Source of the DNA: Mycolicibacterium rhodesiae
GTDB lineage: Bacteria; Actinomycetota; Actinomycetes; Mycobacteriales; Mycobacteriaceae
Direction of reading: 5' to 3'
NCBI RefSeq assembly: GCF_002086695.1
Contig: NZ_MVIH01000029.1
Location: 1 to 32,255 of the forward strand
Length of the DNA stretch: 32,255 nt
Below the pieces are notes generated by a model. That model was not told the origin of the DNA and made no database searches. It was given only the letters and a program-made list of their open reading frames with translations. Both the position numbers and the translations under genes were made by a program. Below are positions 21,170 through 28,239 of the stretch, piece by piece; the first letter of the stretch is position 1; each line of letters starts with the position of its first letter.

Positions 21170-22180
21170 ATGGCCTCTTCTGTGACGAAGCCCGTCGACC
21201 TGGTCCTGGCCGGCGGCGGGGTGAAAGGTATCGGTCTGGCCGGTGCCGTCGTCAGGTTGATGGAGGCGGGCTATCGGGCCCACCGCGTCGCCGGCTCCTC
21301 GGCCGGGTCAATCGTCGGCTCGATCGTGGCCGCGGCCGCCACGAACGACCAGCTGACCCCCGACGATGTCCGAGATCTCGCGCTGAGCATCGACTACCGC
21401 AAGTTCCTGGACCCCGGCCCGGTCGAACGTGTGCCACTGCTCGGCGCCGGGTGGGCGATCTTGCAGGGCACCGGCATCTACCGGGGTGACTACGCGCACG
21501 ATTTCATCGCCCATCAGCTCCGCGACCTCGGCGTCAGCACGTTCGGTGATCTGCGGCTCGACGACGACGAGCTGCCCCCGGAACAGCGCTATCGCCTGGT
21601 GGTGACCGCGGCCGACGTGACGACAGGACAGTTGGTCCGCCTGCCGTGGGACTACCAGCGGCTCTACGGCCTGGACCCCGACGAGCAACCGGTCGCCGAC
21701 GCGGTGCGCGCGTCGATGTCGATTCCGTTCGTCTTCCGGCCGGTGACTCTCACCAGCGCGACGGGCCGCGAGTCGACGCTCGTCGACGGCGGACTGTTGT
21801 CGAACTATCCGATCGACTCGCTGGACCGCTGCGACGGGAAGAAGCCCCGGTGGCCGACGCTCGGGGTGACGCTGCTGCCCGAACTGCCCGAGAACAACCA
21901 CAAGGTGATCCCGGCGCTGGCTCCGCTGCGGTTGTTCGGCGGTCCGAGCCTGCTCGAGGACGTCATCACCACGATCCTCGTCGGCCGCGACCAGGCCTAC
22001 CTCAACCTGCCCTGGGTCAGCGCCAGGACCATCCGGGTGGATGCCACCGGGGTTGGTGTGCTCGATTTCGAGATCAAGCAGGCGCAGATCGACGCCATCT
22101 ACACCGAGGGCTACGACGCGGCCACGACGTTCCTGTCGACCTGGGACGAGCGCGCTTACCTCGAACGGTTCCGCACGTAG
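21170..22180 (+). CDS. Patatin-like phospholipase family protein
   Basis: This 336-residue patatin-fold lipid hydrolase has the oxyanion loop GGGVKGIGL (from residue 15), nucleophile Ser44 in GSSAG, and Asp206 in VDGGLLSNYP, which make up the Ser-Asp dyad. It has no signal peptide or membrane segment, so it is probably cytoplasmic or loosely membrane-bound. The substrate is likely a phospholipid or other acyl ester. Its last 25 bases overlap the end of the convergent LLM gene, so the two transcripts are antisense at their 3' ends. A -10 element 6 bases before the ATG points to a leaderless message. Confidence 0.94.
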   Translation: MASSVTKPVDLVLAGGGVKGIGLAGAVVRLMEAGYRAHRVAGSSAGSIVGSIVAAAATNDQLTPDDVRDLALSIDYRKFLDPGPVERVPLLGAGWAILQGTGIYRGDYAHDFIAHQLRDLGVSTFGDLRLDDDELPPEQRYRLVVTAADVTTGQLVRLPWDYQRLYGLDPDEQPVADAVRASMSIPFVFRPVTLTSATGRESTLVDGGLLSNYPIDSLDRCDGKKPRWPTLGVTLLPELPENNHKVIPALAPLRLFGGPSLLEDVITTILVGRDQAYLNLPWVSARTIRVDATGVGVLDFEIKQAQIDAIYTEGYDAATTFLSTWDERAYLERFRT

Positions 22181-23205
22181 CCGGGGATCTGACGGCAGGC
22201 AGCCAGCAGGCCGCTGAAGTGGTCGTCGTCGGCTTCCTCGGCCGGTACCGGCAGGTTGATACCGCTGCACAGGCCCGAATACCACTGTGCGAGCACGTCG
22301 GGAATCTCCTCGTAGGTGCCCTGCGGTACCAGCCGCTCCACCACCTCATCGGTGAGAACGCTTGGCAGAGCATCCCATTCGTTGCGTTGCGCCATCGCGG
22401 AGAGGGCCGCGCCGACGTCGGTGAGGCCGAAGTCCTCCAGCTGCCTGCGGTAGGCCGGCGTGCTGTACAGGAAGGCCAGTTCCGAACGCCGTTGGTCGCG
22501 TAGCGCGTCGACGGCGTCGCGGGTGGCGGCGGCCATGACGTGTGGGTTCGCGACGACAGCAAGGTCTGCCAGCGTTCGACCGGCTCGCGACGCACCCTCG
22601 GCGAGGGCGGGAAGGGTGCGCGATCGCAGCACCACGGGGTGCGAGTTCGTCGGATGGCACACGAATCCATCCGCCAATTCCCCTGCCATCGAACACATTC
22701 TGGCGTTCACCGCACCGGTCCAGATCTGCGGCGCCGGGTGTTCGAGCGGTCCGGGGTTGAAGTAGGGCTGCAGGCGTTCGAATCGATAGTGCGGCCCGAC
22801 GTAATCCAGCTTGGCGCCGGTTTGGAACGAGGTGAAGATCGCTCGGAGCGAGCGGATGTAGTCGGCGAGGCGGGCGACCGGCTCGGACCACTGGGCCGAG
22901 AACCGACCGACGATGTTGCCGCGCACCTGCGAAGCGATGCCGAGCTGGAACCGGCCGGCGGAGTACTGCGCCAGGTCCCATGCCGCATAGGCGGTGATCA
23001 TCGGGCTCCGCGGAAAGGCGAGCACCATGCTGGTCCGCACCGTCACCCGCTCGGTGTGCTGCAGAGCCAGCGCGGCGACGGTGAAGGGGTCGTGGATGGT
23101 CTCGGAGATGTGCACGACGTCGAACCCGAGCCGTTCCGCACGGGCTGCCCACGGACCGATCTCCCCGGGCCCCATCGCCGCGGGGGCGGAGGTGACCAAT
23201 TGCAT
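22156..23205 (-). CDS. LLM class (F420-type) flavin-dependent oxidoreductase
   Basis: This 349-residue member of the luciferase-like monooxygenase family resembles mycobacterial F420-dependent enzymes. Visible features are an ARAERLGFDVVHISET start of the barrel, AGRFQLGIASQVRGNIVGRF in the middle, and APQIWTGAVNARMCSMAGELADGF, the typical late-barrel segment. F420 rather than FMN as cofactor is inferred from the organism and family. The substrate is unknown. It reads toward the patatin gene with a 25-base overlap. Its start faces the second His-rich gene across 152 bases. Confidence 0.92.
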   Translation of the reverse strand: MQLVTSAPAAMGPGEIGPWAARAERLGFDVVHISETIHDPFTVAALALQHTERVTVRTSMVLAFPRSPMITAYAAWDLAQYSAGRFQLGIASQVRGNIVGRFSAQWSEPVARLADYIRSLRAIFTSFQTGAKLDYVGPHYRFERLQPYFNPGPLEHPAPQIWTGAVNARMCSMAGELADGFVCHPTNSHPVVLRSRTLPALAEGASRAGRTLADLAVVANPHVMAAATRDAVDALRDQRRSELAFLYSTPAYRRQLEDFGLTDVGAALSAMAQRNEWDALPSVLTDEVVERLVPQGTYEEIPDVLAQWYSGLCSGINLPVPAEEADDDHFSGLLAACRQIPGYVRNRSR

Positions 23206-23290
23206 CGCGTCAGCGTACTGACCGGCTCCCCTGATCAGTGGACACCGGTTTCACCCCCGCTTTGGCCTGGTCAGCCGACAGACATCGGGA

Positions 23291-23329
23291 TTGTCGTAGG
23301 CGATTCTTGTCGTACCCGGCAAACCGGGT
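23291..23329 (+). other. Repeat and hairpin in the leader of His-rich copy 2
   Basis: TTGTCGTA occurs twice, at 23291-23298 and 23307-23314, and is followed by the hairpin ACCCGG-CAAA-CCGGGT at 23314-23329. All lie within 70 bases of the ATG at 23358, which has only a weak ribosome binding site. The repeat could be a regulator site and the hairpin part of the mRNA leader. Confidence 0.3.
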
Positions 23330-23357
23330 GAAGCACGAACAGAACGAGCACAACATC

Positions 23358-23597
23358 ATGACCATCACGACCACCACCTCGACCACGATCTGGTTCAAGC
23401 GCATCGCCGCTGGCGCGCTCCTGGCCACCGGCTCCGCGCTGGTCGCCCTGGGCGCTGCACCTGAGAGCTTCGCGGACGCAGGCGGCCCCAACATGAGTCA
23501 CCCGACGCCGCACCCGGCGTTCCCGCACCAGACCAATCAGCCCCAGCCGGGGACCTCGATCCATCACCATCACCAGTGGAATCGCCATCGCGGCTGA
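23358..23597 (+). CDS. Secreted His-rich small protein (copy 2)
   Basis: This 79-residue paralog of the protein at 20916 has a signal peptide with a Thr-rich n-region, WFKRIAAGALLATGSAL core and cleavage near SFA-D. The mature part has GGPNMSHPTPH, FPHQTNQPQPG and HHHHQWN, with eight His in about 38 residues. The order and spacing of motifs follow copy 1, which shows common descent; the copies are separated by the patatin and LLM genes. Metal binding outside the membrane is an inference. No strong ribosome binding site precedes the ATG. A very long hairpin lies directly downstream. Confidence 0.78.
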   Translation: MTITTTTSTTIWFKRIAAGALLATGSALVALGAAPESFADAGGPNMSHPTPHPAFPHQTNQPQPGTSIHHHHQWNRHRG

Positions 23598-23606
23598 CGA
23601 GCCGGG

Positions 23607-23675
23607 CGTACCACGAAACAGTTCGGGTGCGAGAAGTTCTCAGCACTTCTCGCACCCGAACTTTTCGTATGTACG
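23607..23675. terminator. Very long bidirectional terminator hairpin
   Basis: A perfect 18-bp stem (23620-23637 with 23645-23662, 7-base loop) starts AGTTCGGGTGCG on the left arm. After one bulged base it continues for 6 bp (ACGAAA/TTTCGT), then after a small internal loop for 5 bp more (CGTAC/GTACG). T-rich sequence follows on the plus strand and A-rich on the minus. It sits between the convergent His-rich and acyl-CoA dehydrogenase genes. Confidence 0.9.
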
Positions 23676-23677
23676 CC

Positions 23678-24829
23678 TCAGACAGGCAGGCCGTCGGCCA
23701 CCCGGGTGGCGTCCTCGGCACTGGCCTGGTCCAGCACGATGTCGGCGATCCGGGTGCGGTGCTGTTCGGCGTTGCCGAGCAGCGCGGCAGCAGTGGCTGC
23801 GCGCTTGAAGTACAAGTGCGCCTGGTGTTCCCACGTGAAGCCGATCCCGCCGTGCACCTGGATGGTGTCGGCGGCGACATGGCTGAGCGCGGCCGACGCG
23901 GCGGCCTGAGCAATGCTGGTTGCCAGCGCCGGATCATCGGAGCCGTCGGTCAACGCCCATACCGCGTGGTAGGCGGCTGAGCGGGCATGCTCGACGTCGA
24001 CGAGCATGTCGGCCAGCTTGTGCTTGATCGCCTGGAACGAGCCGATCTGCCGGCCGAACTGCAGGCGAGATTTGGCGTACTCGACCGACAGATCCAGCAG
24101 GTGCTGTGCGGCGCCGACCTGCTCGACAGCCAGCAGCGCCGAACCCACCTGCAGTGCGTGAGTGATCACCCGCTCGGCATCCTCCGGGCCGGCCAGCAGC
24201 CGGGCGGGTGATTCGGAGAAGGTGATGTTGGCCTGCGGCCGGGTCAGATCCAGGGTCGACAACGGGGTGCGCGCAACGTCTTTTGCGTCCACCGCGTACA
24301 GCCCGACGCCGTCGGAACCCGTTGCCGCGACCAGGATCACGTCGGCGGCGGCACCGTCGACAACGCGCTTGACGGTGCCGGAGACGGTGTCACCGGCGGC
24401 TGTCACGGTCACCGCGGCGGGATCGAACGCGCCTGCCTTGTCGGCGACGGCGAAGGCCGCGGTGGCGGTGCCCTCCACCAACTGGGCCAGCAGTTCGTCA
24501 CGCGCCGGACCGGTCGAACTGGCGACCAACGCGGGGATGGCGAGGTAGACGGTGCCGAACAGCGGCCCGCAGGCCAGCGTCGCGCCGAATTCCTCGACGG
24601 CGACGGCCTGATCGACCAGCGAGCCGCCGACACCGCCGTCGTCCTCGGGAACCGAGAGCCCAAGCACTCCGAGCTCGGCGCCCAGACGGTTCCACACCTT
24701 GGCGTCGAAAGACACCTCGGACTCCATCAACCGGCGCACGGTCGACTCGTCGAAGTTGTCGGCGCAGAACTTGCGCACCGCGGCGCGCAGCTGCTGTTGC
24801 TCCTCGGTGAACTGGAACTCGCTAGCCAC
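23678..24829 (-). CDS. Acyl-CoA dehydrogenase (FadE-type), probable non-catalytic partner subunit
   Basis: This 383-residue acyl-CoA dehydrogenase fold protein has an FTEEQQQLRAAVRKF N-terminus, a central beta domain and a C-terminal QVHGGIGFTWEHQAHLYFKRA segment typical of one subunit of mycobacterial two-gene FadE enzymes. At the place where single-chain enzymes have the catalytic Glu (YEGT), this protein reads LLGNA, so it probably lacks that base. The GTG at 24829 overlaps the stop of the upstream dehydrogenase gene by 8 bases, so the two are coupled and likely form an alpha2-beta2 enzyme acting on an acyl-CoA, perhaps a steroid side chain or ring fragment. The frame is open to 24874, but that start would add residues outside the family match. 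Confidence 0.92.
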   Translation of the reverse strand: MASEFQFTEEQQQLRAAVRKFCADNFDESTVRRLMESEVSFDAKVWNRLGAELGVLGLSVPEDDGGVGGSLVDQAVAVEEFGATLACGPLFGTVYLAIPALVASSTGPARDELLAQLVEGTATAAFAVADKAGAFDPAAVTVTAAGDTVSGTVKRVVDGAAADVILVAATGSDGVGLYAVDAKDVARTPLSTLDLTRPQANITFSESPARLLAGPEDAERVITHALQVGSALLAVEQVGAAQHLLDLSVEYAKSRLQFGRQIGSFQAIKHKLADMLVDVEHARSAAYHAVWALTDGSDDPALATSIAQAAASAALSHVAADTIQVHGGIGFTWEHQAHLYFKRAATAAALLGNAEQHRTRIADIVLDQASAEDATRVADGLPV

Positions 24830-26018
24830 GGGGAATCTCCTTCCACGGCATGCCGGCGTCGGCACGCAGATCACCGGGCAGACCCAACACCCGCTCGCCG
24901 AGGATGTTCTTCATGACCTCGGTGGTGCCGCCCTCGATGGTGTTGGCGCGGCTGCGCAGGAAGCGCTGCTGGATCGGCCCGCGCCAGTCGCCCGCGTCAC
25001 CGGCGTCATCGGCCAACGCGTAGCGGTCGTACAGAATGCCTTCGGGCCCAAGCAGATCCATGCACCATTCGTAGATGTGCTGATTGAGCAAGGCGCCCAC
25101 CAGCTTGCCGACCGACGCCTCCGGGCCGGGGCCGCCCGCGGTGGCCGAGGCGCGGGAGCGCTCGGAGGTCAACCGCTGAGCTTCGGACCGTAACCACAAC
25201 TGTGCCAATCGGTCTCGCAGCACCGGCGTCTGCAGGTCGGGACGTGAGGCCCACAGCGAGGTGGCCTCCTTGATGGTGCCGCTGCCGCGGCGGCTGCCGC
25301 TGGCGCCCAGGGCGCTGCGCTCGTTCATCAGGGTGGTCATCGCGACGTTCCAGCCGTTGCCGACCGCGCCGAGGCGGTGGCTGTCGGGGATGCGGGCGTC
25401 GGTCATGTAGACCTCGTTGAACTCCGCCTGCCCGGTCATCTGGCGCAGCGGACGGGTCTCCACACCCGGAGCGTGCATGTCGAGCACGAAGTAGGTCAGA
25501 CCCTTGTGCTTGGCGATGTCGGGATTGGTCCGGGCCAGCAGCAGACCCCACCGGGCGCGGTGCGCCAGACTGGTCCACACCTTCTGACCGTTGATCACCC
25601 ACTCGTCGCCGTCGGGCACCGCGGTGGTGGCCAGGCCCGCCAGGTCCGAGCCGGCGCCCGGCTCGGAGAACAGCTGGCACCAGATGTCCTCGGTGGTGGC
25701 CAGCGGCCGCAGCAGCGCCTTCTTGAGGTCGTCGGACTGGGCGTGTTCGCGCACGGTCGGCGCGGCCATGCCGTAGCCCATCGGGTTGAGGCCCAGCGGC
25801 ACCGGGCCGCCGGCGCCCTGCAGGACCCGGTCGGCGACCGCCTGCAGGCCACGCGACAGGCCGAGCCCGCCGAGACCTTCAGGGAAGTGCACCCAGGACA
25901 GGCCGGCGTCGTAACAGGCGCCGAGGAATTCCGGAATCGGGACTTTCTTCGGGTCGTGGTCTGCCACGACCCGCCGGGCCAGGTCTTCGACCCGCTCGGC
26001 ATCAGCGACGGTGCTCAT
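24822..26018 (-). CDS. Acyl-CoA dehydrogenase (FadE-type), probable catalytic subunit
   Basis: This 398-residue flavoprotein introduces an alpha,beta double bond into an acyl-CoA. FAD-binding and substrate segments are seen in CQLFSEPGAGSDLAG and WVINGQKVWTS. The C-terminal RANTIEGGTTEVMKNILGERVLGLP carries Glu362 at the position of the catalytic Glu of MCAD-type enzymes. ATG 26018 is chosen because a TATCGT -10 lies 6 bases upstream, giving a leaderless start; the open frame reaches 26168 through the divergent promoter. It is the first gene of a two-gene unit and faces a KstR-type palindrome about 90 bases upstream. Confidence 0.94.
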   Translation of the reverse strand: MSTVADAERVEDLARRVVADHDPKKVPIPEFLGACYDAGLSWVHFPEGLGGLGLSRGLQAVADRVLQGAGGPVPLGLNPMGYGMAAPTVREHAQSDDLKKALLRPLATTEDIWCQLFSEPGAGSDLAGLATTAVPDGDEWVINGQKVWTSLAHRARWGLLLARTNPDIAKHKGLTYFVLDMHAPGVETRPLRQMTGQAEFNEVYMTDARIPDSHRLGAVGNGWNVAMTTLMNERSALGASGSRRGSGTIKEATSLWASRPDLQTPVLRDRLAQLWLRSEAQRLTSERSRASATAGGPGPEASVGKLVGALLNQHIYEWCMDLLGPEGILYDRYALADDAGDAGDWRGPIQQRFLRSRANTIEGGTTEVMKNILGERVLGLPGDLRADAGMPWKEIPRG

Positions 26019-26024
26019 TCCGAC

Positions 26025-26030
26025 ACGATA
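26025..26030 (-). promoter_or_regulatory. -10 element of the FadE operon (leaderless start)
   Basis: On the minus strand TATCGT is followed after 6 bases by the ATG at 26018. This is the same arrangement as seen before hrpA and the patatin gene. Confidence 0.5.
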
Positions 26031-26105
26031 AGCAGGCCCCCGTCGGCCGTGGTTGGCAGGTGTCAAGTTTTGGGATGGGGGTCGAGATCGCCCCGCCAAA
26101 CGGCA

Positions 26106-26123
26106 ACTAGAACGTGTTACAGT
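26106..26123. promoter_or_regulatory. KstR-type operator in the divergent FadE/DUF1295 promoter
   Basis: The sequence ACTnnAACGTGTTnnAGT contains TAGAACGTGTTACA (26108-26121), a full match to the published KstR consensus TnnAACnnGTTnnA. KstR represses cholesterol catabolic genes in mycobacteria. The site is 23 bases before the DUF1295 ATG and about 90 before the FadE operon, so it could control both. Assuming about two-thirds GC, I estimate well under one such match by chance in 32 kb. Binding is inferred. Confidence 0.65.
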
Positions 26124-26146
26124 TCGGCCGCGGTAGGAGGCTGGAA

Positions 26147-27052
26147 ATGGTGGACCGAAGCAAAGCAAAATCGCTGTGGCTGGTCACTGCGGCCTACGTC
26201 GTCGCGGTCGCGGCCGGCGCGGGCTGGCTGTTGTATGGCCCGTCAGCGACCGGACGGTTGTGGCTAGATGCGTTCATCGCCGACATCATTGCCACCCTGG
26301 TGGTGTTCGTCTTCAGCCGGGCGTATCGAAACTCCAGCTTCTACGACGCCTTCTGGAGCGTGATCCCGCCGCTGCTGCTGATCTATTGGTGGGCCGCCGG
26401 GCCGCTAGGCCTGGATTCGGTGCGGTGCTGGCTGGTCGCGATCGTCGTCATGTACTGGGCGATCCGCCTGACCGGCAACTGGGTGTACAGCTTTCCCGGC
26501 CTGCACCACGAGGACTGGCGATACCCTCAACTGCGCGCCGGCGCGGGCCGGTGGGAATTCCTGGCCGACCTGTTCGGTATCCACCTCATCCCGACCGTTC
26601 AGGTCTTCCTGGGCATGCTGCCGGTCTACGTCGCGGTGACCCGACCCGGTGACGGCATGGTCTGGCTGAGTTGGGTCGCATTCGTGGTGGGCATCGGTGC
26701 GGTGACGCTCGAGCTGGTGGCCGACACCCAGATGCACCGCTTCGTCCGCGACAAGAACCCGGGCGCGGTGATGGACCGCGGGTTGTGGGCCTGGTCGCGG
26801 CACCCGAACTACCTCGGCGAGATCGGCTTCTGGTTCGCCATGGCGTTGTTCGGCGTCGCCGCCGCACCCACCGACGCCTGGTGGCTGTTCGTCGGGGTGG
26901 TGGCCATGGTCGCGATGTTCCTCGGCGCCAGCATCCCGATGATGGAGAAGCGCAGCCTGGCTCGCCGCCCCCAGTACCAGAACGTCATCGACCGAGTACC
27001 CATGCTGATTCCCCGCCCGCCCCGAAAGGCCAGCGTAGGAGGAGATGTATGA
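26147..27052 (+). CDS. DUF1295 / steroid 5-alpha-reductase-like membrane protein
   Basis: This 301-residue membrane protein with about seven membrane segments has the conserved C-terminal WSRHPNYLGEIGFWFAMALFG motif of the DUF1295 and steroid 5-alpha-reductase group, which binds NADPH. Members reduce double bonds in steroids or enoyl lipids; the actual substrate is not known. AGGAGG lies 7-8 bases before ATG 26147. The stop overlaps the start of the FAD oxidoreductase gene (ATGA), so the two proteins probably act together. The KstR-type site 23 bases upstream supports a role in sterol or related lipid metabolism. Confidence 0.9.
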   Translation: MVDRSKAKSLWLVTAAYVVAVAAGAGWLLYGPSATGRLWLDAFIADIIATLVVFVFSRAYRNSSFYDAFWSVIPPLLLIYWWAAGPLGLDSVRCWLVAIVVMYWAIRLTGNWVYSFPGLHHEDWRYPQLRAGAGRWEFLADLFGIHLIPTVQVFLGMLPVYVAVTRPGDGMVWLSWVAFVVGIGAVTLELVADTQMHRFVRDKNPGAVMDRGLWAWSRHPNYLGEIGFWFAMALFGVAAAPTDAWWLFVGVVAMVAMFLGASIPMMEKRSLARRPQYQNVIDRVPMLIPRPPRKASVGGDV

Positions 27053-28176
27053 GCCGCAAGCCCCGCGTCGTGATCGCCGGCTTGGGTGACAGTGGGCTGC
27101 TCACCGCGATCAAGCTGGCCCGCCACGCCGACGTCGTCGGCATCTCGGTCAAGCCGGCTCTGGTCAGCGGTCAAGAGCTCGGGCTGCGGCTGGCCCGGCC
27201 GAAGGACTGGGCTCGCGACAACTGGATCCCGTTCGACAAGTACCGCGGTCTGGACCGGGTGCGCACCGTGCAGGCCACGCTCACCGGTCTGGATCTGGAG
27301 AACCGCACCGTGCTGGGGACCGCCCCTGACGGCTCCTCGGTCACCGAAACCTATGACGTGCTGGTGATTTCGACCGGAGTGCGCAACGGCTTCTGGCGCC
27401 AACCGACGCTGCAGACCCCCGAGGAGATCGCCGCGGATCTGACCGCAACGCACGAACGGCTGGCCGGCGCCGAGTCGGTGATGATCATCGGTGGCGGTGC
27501 CGCGGCGGTCAGTGCGGCCGCCAACATCGCAACCGCATGGCCGGGCAAAACGGTGGATCTGTACTTCCCGGGTGAGCGCGCCCTCACCGAGCATCACCAC
27601 CGGGCGTGGGAACGGTTGCACGACAAGCTGATCGGCTTGGGTGTCGGCGTGCATCCCGGACACCGCGCGGTGCTGCCCGACGGGTTCGACGGCGACGAGA
27701 TCACCGACGGCGCGGTTCGGTGGAGCACCGGGCAGCCGGAGTCCAAGGCCGACGCGGTGCTGTGGGCGATCGGACGGGTCAAGCCCAACACCGGCTGGCT
27801 GCCGCCGGAGCTGCTCGACGAGCAGGGCTTCGTCAAGGTCACCCCGGAGTTGCAGCTGTGCGGTCACCACCACGTCTTCGCGATCGGGGACGTGGCCGCC
27901 ACCGACCCGCTGCGGGCCTCGGCGCGGGCGCGGGCCGACTCGCTGCTGGCGCACAACATTCGCGCGACGCTGACCGACCGTCCGTTGAAGAAGTACCGCG
28001 CACCGCGGCGCCGGTGGGGTTCGATCGTGGGGATCCAGGCCGACGGGCTGGAAGTGTTCGCGCCGAACGGCACCGCCTACCGATTCCCGGCCTGGTCGAT
28101 CGACCGGGTGCTGATGCCGTGGATCGTGCGCCGCGGCATCTACAAGGGGGTCCGACGGAATCAGCCGTTGACCTGA
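27049..28176 (+). CDS. FAD/NAD(P)-dependent oxidoreductase (AIF/FSP1-like)
   Basis: This 375-residue pyridine nucleotide-disulfide reductase-fold protein has a modified FAD dinucleotide motif near the N-terminus (VVIAGLGDSG), an NAD(P) motif IIGGGAAAVSAA near residue 148, and the second FAD motif VFAIGDVAA near 283. It has no redox Cys pair, which places it with NDH-2/AIF/FSP1-like reductases rather than disulfide reductases. AGGAGGAG stands before ATG 27049, which overlaps the DUF1295 stop by 4 bases. A supply of electrons to the membrane reductase, or quinone reduction, is an inference from the coupling. Confidence 0.92.
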   Translation: MSRKPRVVIAGLGDSGLLTAIKLARHADVVGISVKPALVSGQELGLRLARPKDWARDNWIPFDKYRGLDRVRTVQATLTGLDLENRTVLGTAPDGSSVTETYDVLVISTGVRNGFWRQPTLQTPEEIAADLTATHERLAGAESVMIIGGGAAAVSAAANIATAWPGKTVDLYFPGERALTEHHHRAWERLHDKLIGLGVGVHPGHRAVLPDGFDGDEITDGAVRWSTGQPESKADAVLWAIGRVKPNTGWLPPELLDEQGFVKVTPELQLCGHHHVFAIGDVAATDPLRASARARADSLLAHNIRATLTDRPLKKYRAPRRRWGSIVGIQADGLEVFAPNGTAYRFPAWSIDRVLMPWIVRRGIYKGVRRNQPLT

Positions 28177-28226
28177 ACGGCCTGGTAAACGGTCCACGGC
28201 CGAACTGACAGCGCAGCGATCGACGG

Positions 28227-28232
28227 TAGGCT
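28227..28232 (+). promoter_or_regulatory. -10 element of the DUF5631 gene (leaderless start)
   Basis: TAGGCT is followed after 7 bases by GTG 28240, so transcription should begin at the start codon. It separates this gene set from the FAD reductase gene that ends 50 bases upstream. Confidence 0.5.
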
Positions 28233-28239
28233 CCCTAAA

